A stretch of 9,065 bases of DNA from Hyphomicrobiales bacterium (GTDB taxonomy: Bacteria; Pseudomonadota; Alphaproteobacteria; Rhizobiales; Xanthobacteraceae). Below, in pieces: positions 1 through 6,684 of the stretch; position 1 is the first letter of the stretch; the number at the start of each line of letters is the position of its first letter. The notes under the pieces were generated by a model. That model saw only the letters and a program-made list of their open reading frames with translations, was not told the DNA's origin and searched no databases. The position numbers and the translations under genes are program-made. The DNA is taken from the NCBI GenBank assembly GCA_003164375.1, contig PLTE01000206.1, positions 35,311-44,375 of the forward strand, in the 5' to 3' direction.

Positions 1-2
1 TT

Positions 3-176
3 CACCACTTCTCATCGAAACACGGCGTTTCGACTGGCGTCAATGGCACCCTATCCTCCGAGGCCAGCCGAATCGAGTCGCTTCTTACGTTTCATAATGC
101 CTTCGCGGCCCAACGCCGTCTGGTCGAAGAACAACCGGGAAACTGTTCCTCGTCCAAGCCAGCTCGTCAGTACTGA
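3..176 (+). other. Left-edge region with open frames, no supported gene
   Basis: The first 192 bases contain no gene I can support. Two plus-strand frames run open from the window edge: frame 3 from base 3 to a TGA at 174-176 (57 codons), and frame 1 to a TGA at 190-192. The frame 3 translation looks somewhat protein-like (for example the stretch SSEASRIESLLTFHNAF), so it could be the 3' end of a gene that starts outside the window. With no recognisable motif and two competing open frames, this stays a possibility only. The stop codon of the minus-strand NHL gene follows at 193-195, so any such gene would be convergent with it. Confidence 0.15.
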
Positions 177-192
177 AAACCTTCCGGTATGA

Positions 193-1326
193 TTAAAGAC
201 AGGGTGCCTTCTTTACGCACTCGTATTTCCTCAAGTTGTTTGCGCCGACGTCTCCGGCGTAGATATTGCCCTGGTCATCTTCCGCGATGCCCGACGCCGA
301 TGTTCCGGTATCCGTCATCTTGCCCAGATCGGTCGGATCGGGAATGAAGGCCTTGAGCGAACCGTCGTTGGCGTTGCCGATCATGATGCCTCGAAACTCT
401 CCCTTCTTCGCCGTCGGATCGGGGAAGGAGACGCCCGCATAGAGGGTATCGTCTTTGCCAACGAAGACCGAGCTCGGTTGGCCGAATTGCGTCCACGCGG
501 CGATGAAGTTTCCGTCCTGGTCGAAAACCTGGATCCGTTTGTTTTTGCGATCGGCGACGTAGACGTGGTTTTGCGAGCCGCCGATAAAAATGTCGTGGGG
601 TTCGTCGAAATTGCCGGGCTCCGGACCGAGGTGGCCCCATTCTTTGATGTATTTGCCGTCCTTGGCAAACTTTACGATGCGGGCCGAGTTGTGCGCGTTG
701 GGAGAATGGCCGTCCGAAACAAAGATGTCGCCGTTCGGCGCGATCGCGACGCCGGTCGGCCGATCGAACGTATCGTGACCATTGCCGGCGACGCCCTCCT
801 TGCCGAGCGTCATCAATACCTTGCCGGTCGGGCTGAGCTTGAGGACCTCCTGGCCCATCACCACGCCGTCTGAATTCTTGGCCGACATGCCGAGGACCGC
901 CGGCTGATCGTTCACGTCGCTAGTCCATAGATTGCCGTCGCCATCGATAGTAAACGCATGCGGATAGGCAAACATTCCGGCGCCGAAGCTCGTCAGCAGC
1001 TTTCCTGACGGATCAAATTCCAGGATCGGCGGATTGGCGGCTCCGCGCTCGATGCAGGTCGCACTGCCCGCAGGCACGACGTTGAAACAGCGATTGAAAA
1101 CCCAGATGTTGCCGGAGCGGTCGATACTCACCCTGATGACTTCGCCCCAATGCCCCCCATTCATGCTGGTGGGCAGTGTCGGCCAGCCTTCGACGAGGTG
1201 ATATGGATTGGGAAGGTCGCTTGGCTTCGGGTATTGAGTCTGCTGGGCCTGCGCCAACACGCCGAACGCCAACGCGCCAAACGCGCACACACTCAGCGTA
1301 AAAATAAATTTACCGATGTGCGGCAT
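193..1326 (-). CDS. Exported NHL-repeat beta-propeller protein (peptidylglycine amidating lyase-like)
   Basis: This 377-residue protein starts with a signal peptide: a basic start (MPHIGK), a hydrophobic stretch at about 7-25 and a likely cleavage after an AQA-type site near residue 27. The mature part is a run of NHL repeats, the blades of a six-bladed beta-propeller. The clearest are near residues 188-222 (RPTGVAIAPNGDIFVSD, then RIVKFAKDGKYIKEWG), 239-281 (EPHDIFIGG, VYVADRKNKRIQVFDQDGNF) and 345-368. Such proteins are often annotated as peptidyl-alpha-hydroxyglycine alpha-amidating lyase family. His123 (YPHAF), His207 and His244 (EPHDIF) could be metal ligands in that fold, but this is not shown. 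Cys80/Cys91 and Cys370/Cys376 could form disulfides, which suits a periplasmic site. The start is supported by a GGAGGG ribosome site (complement of 1333-1338) six bases before the ATG. A substrate cannot be named; binding or scaffolding is an alternative to catalysis. Confidence 0.88.
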   Translation of the reverse strand: MPHIGKFIFTLSVCAFGALAFGVLAQAQQTQYPKPSDLPNPYHLVEGWPTLPTSMNGGHWGEVIRVSIDRSGNIWVFNRCFNVVPAGSATCIERGAANPPILEFDPSGKLLTSFGAGMFAYPHAFTIDGDGNLWTSDVNDQPAVLGMSAKNSDGVVMGQEVLKLSPTGKVLMTLGKEGVAGNGHDTFDRPTGVAIAPNGDIFVSDGHSPNAHNSARIVKFAKDGKYIKEWGHLGPEPGNFDEPHDIFIGGSQNHVYVADRKNKRIQVFDQDGNFIAAWTQFGQPSSVFVGKDDTLYAGVSFPDPTAKKGEFRGIMIGNANDGSLKAFIPDPTDLGKMTDTGTSASGIAEDDQGNIYAGDVGANNLRKYECVKKAPCL

Positions 1327-1724
1327 CCCGGACCCTCCACTGTCAAACGCACTTTATTTTAAGCAAGCCATAATGGTGTCGCAGCAAGGTGGCAAGAGCC
1401 GGGCTTTTCACGGCCACGGCAGCGGCCATCGATCAACTCCGTTGTAGCAGCCGACGAAGCTCGCGGACATCTTGCAATTGCTCCGGCGCAACGGCGATCA
1501 CTTGATGACACGAAGCGGCCATGGTCTGTTGCGCGACGAACTCCGCCGGAACTTTTCCTGCAATGTGTTATTTTGTGCTGGCGGAATGTCCTGATCTTCG
1601 GCGCGGGAGCGAAACCGGACGACGCCAGTTCACTGGCCGGGATCGATACTAGAATCCGGCCGATATCCAGCGGAGTGAGAAAATTCGCACGAACCGAACC
1701 GCGGCTGTCGCGACTGGAGCGGCC
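1327..1724. other. Gap of about 400 bases between divergent genes
   Basis: This gap lies between the starts of the minus-strand NHL gene and the plus-strand TPR gene, so it should hold promoters for both. Next to the NHL gene there is an AT-rich patch (about 1351-1375) with a TAAAAT -10-like hexamer on the minus strand (complement of 1356-1361), but I see no convincing -35 partner. On the minus strand, 1433-1567 is open for 44 codons with an ATG at 1522; its end (DVRELRRLLQRS) looks like real protein but matches nothing I know, so it may be a gene remnant. An imperfect inverted repeat at 1635-1661 is listed separately. I see no RNA gene or mobile element. Confidence 0.5.
1635..1661. repeat. 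Imperfect inverted repeat upstream of the TPR gene
   Basis: GGCCGG at 1635-1640 pairs with CCGGCC at 1656-1661. Allowing one bulged G, the stem extends to GGCCGGAT/ATCCGGCC with a loop of ten bases. It lies about 64 bases before the TPR start codon, where it could be an operator or a 5' leader hairpin. No T tract follows, so it is not a typical terminator. GC-rich DNA produces such repeats by chance, so its role is uncertain. Confidence 0.35.
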
Positions 1725-2291
1725 ATGTTGCTGCTTACTGTCGTGGCCCTGGCGCAGTCCCCCGAGGACGAGAGCAATTGCCTGGGCAGCAACAATGCGA
1801 CCAAGGACGAAATCATCGCCGGCTGCACGGGTAGGATCAAGTTTGGCGGTCTCAGTGGGCAGGAATTGGCCGGCGCCTATCTTAACCGCGGCATCGCCTA
1901 CGGCTTGAAGAGCCAGCCTGACTTGGCCATCCAAGATCTCGATCAAGTCCTGAAGCTAACGCCCAATGACGCCACGGCAGTGGAAGAGCGCGGCGCGGCA
2001 TATTTCAGCAAGGGCGACTTCGCTCATGCGCTCGCCGATTTCGATCATTTGATCATTCTCAATCCCAATGAGTTCCAGGCTTATAACAATCGCGGCACTA
2101 TCTATTATGCCCTCGGCCAATGGGCCAAGGCGGTTGCCGATTTCACAGTCGCCATCGAGCTCAACCGCAGCGTCGCTCTGATCTATTATTCGCGGGGCTT
2201 CGCGTTTGACAAACTCGGCCAGCACGACCGGGCCATGGCCGATTACGCCGAGGCAGTTCGCCTCGATCCATCCTTAAAACGCCGGCACTAG
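1725..2291 (+). CDS. Small tetratricopeptide-repeat protein, probably exported
   Basis: The 188-residue product has four TPR units after a short N-terminal region, at about 47-80 (AYLNRGIAYGLKSQPDLAIQ), 81-114, 115-148 (AYNNRGTIYYALGQWAKAV) and 149-182 (IYYSRGFAFDKLGQHDRAM). TPR arrays are protein-protein interaction scaffolds. Before them come Cys19 and Cys34, a pair seen in many short secreted TPR proteins of rhizobia and plausibly a disulfide. The ATG at 1725 has a GGAG site at 1716-1719 five bases before it. However, the first residues (MLLLTVVALAQS) look like the second half of a signal peptide with no basic start. The same frame is open upstream to 1653 and encodes AAVATGAA directly before the Met; see the finding on a possible lost base. 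The gene ends five bases from the stop of the convergent dehydrogenase. Its partner is unknown. Confidence 0.85.
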   Translation: MLLLTVVALAQSPEDESNCLGSNNATKDEIIAGCTGRIKFGGLSGQELAGAYLNRGIAYGLKSQPDLAIQDLDQVLKLTPNDATAVEERGAAYFSKGDFAHALADFDHLIILNPNEFQAYNNRGTIYYALGQWAKAVADFTVAIELNRSVALIYYSRGFAFDKLGQHDRAMADYAEAVRLDPSLKRRH

Positions 2292-2296
2292 GCACC

Positions 2297-5260
2297 CTAA
2301 ACCGTGGCCGGATTCCGTCCGCTGTTGAGACTCATCGCCAGCACGCGCGCGACATGCATTGCCGCGCGCCCGGTGCCGTCATGGATTTGATGTCGGCAGG
2401 ACGTACCGTCGGCTACGATGAGCGCGTCGTCGGGCGCTTTGCGCAGGGCGGGAAGCAGCGATAATTCGCCCATCGCCCGTGACACTTCAATGGTGTCGGC
2501 ATGGTAGCCGAAGGAGCCTGCCATGCCGCAGCAGCTCGATTCGATGGTTTCGACTGCGAGATCGGGGATCAGTTTCAGCGTCGTTTCGACCGCCGTCATG
2601 GTATCGAACGATTTCTGATGGCAATGGCCGTGGAGCAGCGCTCGCTGCTTCATCGGCGCGAGATCAAGAGCGAGCTTTCCAGCCTTAGCCTCGCGCGCCA
2701 GAAATTCCTCGAACAACAGCGCGCTGCCGGCAACCCGATGCGCGGTGTCGCTTCTCACCAATGATGGGATTTCGTCGCGGAAGCTGAACAGACAACTCGG
2801 CTCAAGCCCGATCACCGGCACGCCCCGTTCGACGTAGGGCGCAAGCGCGGCAAGCGTGCGTGCGGCCTCGTGGCGGGCCTCGTCGATTTTGCCGATGGAC
2901 AGGAAGGTGCGCCCGCAGCATAGCGGGTGTCCACCGCCGCTTGGCGTTGCAAAACCGACGCGATAGCCGGCCGCAGTCAGGACGGCGGCCGCGGCATCGA
3001 TGTTTTCGCGCTCGAAGTACCGATTGAATGTATCGGCGAACAGAACGACTTCGCCTTTTTCGCCGCCACCATGCGCAGCGCCGGCTTCGTCGAAACTATC
3101 CGAGCGCCATTTCGGCAGGCTCCGCCCCGCGCTAAATCCGGCCATCGCTTCCGACAGTTTCGCCGCGCCGGGAACAACATCGCGCAGATTGAAGAGCCAA
3201 TGCAGCCGCGCCGCGTAAGGCGCGTAATGCGGCAGATAACCGACGATGCAATCGTGTAGCGACAGGCCGTGCTTTTCCGCACGCGCCCGTAGCACTTCGA
3301 TCTTCATTCGCGCCATGTCGACGCCGGTCGGGCATTCGCGTCGGCACGCCTTGCACGAGACGCAGAGTTTCAACGTCTCCGCCATGTCGTCGGAGGTCAG
3401 CGCGTCCGGCCCGAGTTGGCCGGTAATAGCGAGCCGCAGTGTATTGGCGCGGCCGCGGGTGACGTCGCGCTCGTCGTGCGTGACGCGATAGCTCGGGCAC
3501 ATCACGCCGCCTTTGAGCGCACGGCAGGCGCCGTTGTTGTTGCACATTTCGACCGCGCCCTGGAAACCGCCGCCCGAGCCAGAATAGGCCGACCAATCGA
3601 GCGCGGTTGCGATCTCGTCGCCATGGTAATCGGGGCCGTAGCGAAAATTGCTTCGGTCATCGAATTTCGGCGCGCGCACGATCTTGCCGGGATTGAAAAG
3701 TCCCTGCGGATCGAACCGATCCTTCACTTCTTCGAAAGCGTGGACCAATTCCGCGCCGAACATTTTTTCGTGAAATTCGGAGCGCACGATGCCGTCGCCG
3801 TGCTCGCCGGAATGCGAGCCTTTGTATTCGCGCACCATGGCGAAGGCTTCCTCGGCAATGGCGCGCATGGCGCGCACGTCCTTGTCGAGCCGAAGGTTCA
3901 GCACCGGGCGCACATGCAGGCAGCCGACGGCGGCGTGGGCATACCAGGTGCCGCGCGTACCGTTCTTCTCGAAGATTTCGGAGAGCCGAGCGGTGTAGTC
4001 GGCGAGGTGCCCGAGCGGCACGGCACAATCTTCGACAAAGGAAATCGGTTTACCCGCCTCCTTCATCGACATCATGATGTTCAGCCCCGCGGTGCGCACC
4101 TCGTTGATGGCCGTCTGCAGCTTCGGATCGGGCACTTCGACCACGCCGCCCCATTTGGCGCCGCTGTTGTTCCACGACAGTCCGAGATCGCCCATCAGCT
4201 CGCCGAGCGATTTGAGCCGGCGCAAGTTCTCCGCCCAATCGTCCTCGGCGAATTCGACGAACAGGATCGCCTCGGGATCGCCGCGCAGGAACGCATCGAT
4301 GGTTGGCTTGAACATCGCGATGTCGCGGGCAAGCCCGAGCATGGTGCGGTCGATCAGCTCGACGGCGATCGGACCGAGTGCGACGATGTGCTGCGCCGCC
4401 GCCATCGCTTCGTGAAAGCTGCCGAAATGACAGGCGCCGACGGCGCGCCGGCCCAGGAGCGGCGACAGTTTCAGCTCGATCGCGGTCGAAAACGCCAGCG
4501 TTCCTTCGGAGCCGACCAGCAGATGCGCGAGATTGATGTCGTTCCTGCCGGGCAAGATGGCGTCGAGATTGTAGCCGCCGACGCGGCGCTGCACTTTCGG
4601 AAAACGTCGCGCGATCTCGGCTTGTTCGCGCGCCACGATGGCGAAGAGATCGCGGGTGAGCGCCTCCGGCACCTTGGTCTTGGCATCGTCCAAAGCACCG
4701 AAATGCGCGCGGCTGCCGTCGGCCAGCACGGCGTCGATGGCGATAATGTTCTCGCGCGTATTGCCGTAGCGCAGCGAGCGTGCGCCGCAGGAATTGTTGC
4801 CGACCATGCCGCCGATGGTGGCGCGCGAAGCGGTCGAGATATCGACCGGAAACCACAGACCCGAAGGTTTCAGCGCACGGTTGAGCTCGTCGAGCACGAT
4901 GCCCGGCTCGACCACGCAGCGCTTCGCTGCGGCATCGAACGCGACGACGCGGTTGAGATGCTGCGAACAATCGACGATCAGTGTTTGGTTGACGGTCTGG
5001 CCGGCTTGCGAGGTGCCGCCGCCGCGCGGCGTCACCGCCACGCCTTCGGCGCGGCAAATCCCGATCGCCCGATCGGCTTCCTCGATCGTGCGCGGCGTTA
5101 CCACGCCCAGCGGGGTAACCTGGTAATGGGATGCGTCGGTGGCATAGCGCCCACGCGTGAACGCGTCGAAACGCACCTCGCCCACCTGTTCCGCCTTGAG
5201 GCGGCGTTCGAGCGGACTATGGTTCCTTGGCATCACCCGCACTGGCACGTCATTCTCCAC
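2297..5260 (-). CDS. FAD and Fe-S 2-hydroxyacid dehydrogenase, GlcD/YdiJ type
   Basis: This 987-residue fusion is close to the length of E. coli YdiJ, a D-2-hydroxyglutarate dehydrogenase of about 1000 residues. An FAD-binding PCMH domain spans about 40-265, with the FAD loop RGGGTS (79-84) and NNSCGARSLRYGNTREN near 155-171. An FAD-oxidase C-terminal domain follows (about 270-530) with SGEHGDG (484-490) and LFNPGKIV. An iron-sulfur segment carries Cys573, Cys579 and Cys588, then CxxCxxCxxxCP at 633-644. Two CCG-type cysteine-rich units close the protein (CCG at 781-783 with Cys823; Cys880, CCG at 910-912 and Cys955). Such enzymes oxidise a 2-hydroxyacid (D-lactate, glycolate or D-2-hydroxyglutarate) and pass electrons through Fe-S centres to the respiratory chain. 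No signal peptide or membrane segment is seen. The longest frame starts at GTG 5260. GTG 5248 has a better-placed GGAG six bases before it, and ATG 5233 is also in frame, so the start is uncertain by about nine codons. The substrate is inferred, not read. Confidence 0.95.
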   Translation of the reverse strand: MENDVPVRVMPRNHSPLERRLKAEQVGEVRFDAFTRGRYATDASHYQVTPLGVVTPRTIEEADRAIGICRAEGVAVTPRGGGTSQAGQTVNQTLIVDCSQHLNRVVAFDAAAKRCVVEPGIVLDELNRALKPSGLWFPVDISTASRATIGGMVGNNSCGARSLRYGNTRENIIAIDAVLADGSRAHFGALDDAKTKVPEALTRDLFAIVAREQAEIARRFPKVQRRVGGYNLDAILPGRNDINLAHLLVGSEGTLAFSTAIELKLSPLLGRRAVGACHFGSFHEAMAAAQHIVALGPIAVELIDRTMLGLARDIAMFKPTIDAFLRGDPEAILFVEFAEDDWAENLRRLKSLGELMGDLGLSWNNSGAKWGGVVEVPDPKLQTAINEVRTAGLNIMMSMKEAGKPISFVEDCAVPLGHLADYTARLSEIFEKNGTRGTWYAHAAVGCLHVRPVLNLRLDKDVRAMRAIAEEAFAMVREYKGSHSGEHGDGIVRSEFHEKMFGAELVHAFEEVKDRFDPQGLFNPGKIVRAPKFDDRSNFRYGPDYHGDEIATALDWSAYSGSGGGFQGAVEMCNNNGACRALKGGVMCPSYRVTHDERDVTRGRANTLRLAITGQLGPDALTSDDMAETLKLCVSCKACRRECPTGVDMARMKIEVLRARAEKHGLSLHDCIVGYLPHYAPYAARLHWLFNLRDVVPGAAKLSEAMAGFSAGRSLPKWRSDSFDEAGAAHGGGEKGEVVLFADTFNRYFERENIDAAAAVLTAAGYRVGFATPSGGGHPLCCGRTFLSIGKIDEARHEAARTLAALAPYVERGVPVIGLEPSCLFSFRDEIPSLVRSDTAHRVAGSALLFEEFLAREAKAGKLALDLAPMKQRALLHGHCHQKSFDTMTAVETTLKLIPDLAVETIESSCCGMAGSFGYHADTIEVSRAMGELSLLPALRKAPDDALIVADGTSCRHQIHDGTGRAAMHVARVLAMSLNSGRNPATV

Positions 5261-5268
5261 GCCTCAAT

Positions 5269-5283
5269 TTGACGCGATATCAA
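5269..5283. promoter_or_regulatory. TTGA-N7-TCAA dyad, possible LysR-type operator
   Basis: TTGA at 5269-5272 and TCAA at 5280-5283 form a dyad with seven bases between. This fits the T-N11-A outline of LysR-type regulator sites, and it lies 8 bases upstream of the dehydrogenase GTG at 5260 in a divergent promoter gap. No LysR gene is in the window. A four-base half-site is short, so chance is a real alternative. Confidence 0.25.
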
Positions 5284-5300
5284 CACCATATGATTCGCGG

Positions 5301-5334
5301 CAAATAGACTTGACCGGCAAATTGACTTGACCGG
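5301..5334. repeat. Tandem 17-bp repeat in the divergent promoter gap
   Basis: Two head-to-tail copies of 17 bases lie at 5301-5317 (CAAATAGACTTGACCGG) and 5318-5334 (CAAATTGACTTGACCGG), differing at one base. Each contains TTGACC; the second also reads TTGACTTGACC. A period of 17 bases is roughly one and a half helical turns. The place, between divergently transcribed dehydrogenase and aminotransferase genes, suits an operator for a shared regulator. The TTGACC motifs could also act as -35 elements toward the aminotransferase: TTGACC at 5327-5332 is followed 16 bases later by TATTCA at 5349-5354, a weak -10 match. The repeat is seen directly; its role is inferred. Confidence 0.7.
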
Positions 5335-5411
5335 AATGTCGCATTCGCTATTCAACGCCACAAGCCGCGCGCATCCTCGGGCCTGCGCCGCCGGGCAAGT
5401 CAATCGGTCCG

Positions 5412-5417
5412 AAGGAG
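5412..5417 (+). promoter_or_regulatory. Ribosome binding site that sets the aminotransferase start
   Basis: AAGGAG lies eight bases before the ATG at 5426. It decides for this start over the in-frame TTG at 5327, whose extra 33 codons are poorly protein-like and would run through the promoter region and the second 17-bp repeat. Confidence 0.85.
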
Positions 5418-5425
5418 TTTCGATA

Positions 5426-6634
5426 ATGCCGCAGAATGCTTCGCGCGCCGCCGGGCGTCACTTCCTGCAAATCCCGGGGCCGACGCCGCTGCCGGACCGC
5501 GTATTGCGGGCAATGGACACCCCCATCATCGACCATCGCGGCCCGGAATTTTCCAAGCTCGCCAAGCGCTGCCTCGACGGCATCAAGACTATCTTCAAGA
5601 CCAGCAATCCGGTCATCATCTACACCGCGACCGGCACTGGCGCGTGGGAAGCGGCCTTGGTCAATACGCTGTCGCCCGGCGACCGCGTGCTGATGGTGGA
5701 AACCGGCCAGTTCGCGACGCAATGGAAGACCATGGCGCAAAAGCTCGGGCTGAAGCCGGAATTCATTCCCGGCGATTGGCGCACCGGCGTCGATGCCGCC
5801 GTGATCGAAGAGCATCTGCGCAAGGACAAGGCGCATGAGATCAAGGCGGTCTGCGTGCTGCACAACGAGACCGCAACCGGCTGCCTGTCGCCGATCGAGC
5901 CGATCCGCAAAGCCATCAATGCCGCCGGCCATCCGGCGCTGTTGATGGTCGACACCATTTCCTCGCTCGCTTCGACCGACTACCGCCACGACGAGTGGGG
6001 CGTCGACGTCACCGTCGGCGGCGCGCAGAAGGGCCTGATGCTGCCGCCCGGCATGTCGTTCAATGCCATCAGCGACAAGGCGCTGGCGGCGTCGAAGGCT
6101 TCGAAGCTGCCGAAATCGTTCTGGTCGTGGGACGACATGCTGACCATGAACAAAGTCGGCTTCTTCCCCTACACGCCGGCAACCCAGATGCTGCAAGGGC
6201 TAGCGGTGTCGATCGACATGCTGCACGAGGAAGGCCTCGACAACGTGTTCGCGCGCCACGCGAGGCTCGCCGAAGCCACCCGCCGCGCCGTGCGCGGCTG
6301 GGGGCTCGAAATCCTGTGCCGCGATGCGAAATATTATTCGCCGACCATCACCGCGGTGCTGCTGCCGGACGGCCACGACGCCGACGCCTTCCGCGGGCTC
6401 GCGCTCGATACTTTCAACATCGCCTATGGCGCGAGCTTCGGCCCGTACAACAAGAAATATTTCCGCATCGGCCATCTCGGCGACATCAATGACGGCACGC
6501 TGGTCGGCGCCTTGGCAATCACCGAGATGGGGCTCGCGCTTTCCGGCATTCCGCACAAGAAGGGCGGCGTACAAGCGGCGATGGATTACATCGTGTCGGC
6601 GCATTCGGCCGGCGCGCGGGCAGCGGCGGAGTAA
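5426..6634 (+). CDS. Serine/alanine-glyoxylate aminotransferase (class V PLP enzyme)
   Basis: The 402-residue product matches the class V aminotransferase family across its length and closely resembles serine-glyoxylate aminotransferase (SgaA) of methylotrophs as I recall it. It opens with the typical FLQIPGPTPLPDRVLRAM and DHRGPEF. TATGTGAWEAA (67-77) is the phosphate-binding glycine-rich turn, HNETATG (146-152) is conserved, Asp176 (MVDTISS) contacts the PLP ring nitrogen, Lys202 in GGAQKGLMLPPG forms the Schiff base, and Arg347 (FRIGHLGD) binds the substrate carboxylate. The expected reaction is L-serine plus glyoxylate to hydroxypyruvate plus glycine in the cytoplasm, as in the serine cycle and glycolate salvage. 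Alanine or ureidoglycine as amino donor cannot be excluded from sequence alone. It is divergent from the FAD/Fe-S dehydrogenase, which could supply glyoxylate. No other serine-cycle gene is visible here, so an assimilatory C1 role is not supported by this window. Confidence 0.93.
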   Translation: MPQNASRAAGRHFLQIPGPTPLPDRVLRAMDTPIIDHRGPEFSKLAKRCLDGIKTIFKTSNPVIIYTATGTGAWEAALVNTLSPGDRVLMVETGQFATQWKTMAQKLGLKPEFIPGDWRTGVDAAVIEEHLRKDKAHEIKAVCVLHNETATGCLSPIEPIRKAINAAGHPALLMVDTISSLASTDYRHDEWGVDVTVGGAQKGLMLPPGMSFNAISDKALAASKASKLPKSFWSWDDMLTMNKVGFFPYTPATQMLQGLAVSIDMLHEEGLDNVFARHARLAEATRRAVRGWGLEILCRDAKYYSPTITAVLLPDGHDADAFRGLALDTFNIAYGASFGPYNKKYFRIGHLGDINDGTLVGALAITEMGLALSGIPHKKGGVQAAMDYIVSAHSAGARAAAE

Positions 6635-6635
6635 G

Positions 6636-6684
6636 CCGTCGCCGCACGACGGATCACGTCAGCGGCACCGCCGCGACGTGATCC
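6636..6684. terminator. Overlapping hairpins at the convergent aminotransferase/GST junction
   Basis: Two stems are visible. The first is CCGTCG (6636-6641) with CGACGG (6647-6652) around a five-base loop. The second is larger: GGATCACGTC (6651-6660) pairs perfectly with GACGTGATCC (6675-6684), and inside it GCGG (6662-6665) pairs with CCGC (6671-6674), giving about 14 pairs with one unpaired A. The stems share bases 6651-6652, so both cannot form in full. The large stem includes the GST stop codon (6654-6656) and its last codons. With 19 bases between the convergent stops, it probably acts as a two-way terminator or 3' end protector. No T tract follows on either strand, so it is not a classic Rho-independent terminator. 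Confidence 0.5.

Noticed and set aside
1359..1946. Minus-strand open frame of 195 codons over the gap and the TPR gene start
   Set aside because: About half of it is antisense to the TPR gene, and the rest has no motif or convincing ribosome site.
2282..2311. CCGGC/GCCGG inverted repeat at the TPR/dehydrogenase convergent junction
   Set aside because: It is only five bases with a twenty-base loop and no T tract, too weak to call a terminator in GC-rich DNA.
3416..5272. Plus-strand open frame of 618 codons antisense to the dehydrogenase
   Set aside because: It lies wholly opposite a gene with clear FAD and Fe-S motifs. Its residues are a typical high-GC antisense mix with no family motif. 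It is a by-product of codon bias.
5327..5425. N-terminal extension of the aminotransferase from TTG 5327
   Set aside because: It would overlap the second 17-bp repeat, lacks a good ribosome site and is not expected in the family, while ATG 5426 has AAGGAG eight bases upstream.
5348..6196. Minus-strand open frame of 282 codons antisense to the aminotransferase
   Set aside because: The opposite strand carries all the catalytic motifs of a class V aminotransferase; this frame has none.
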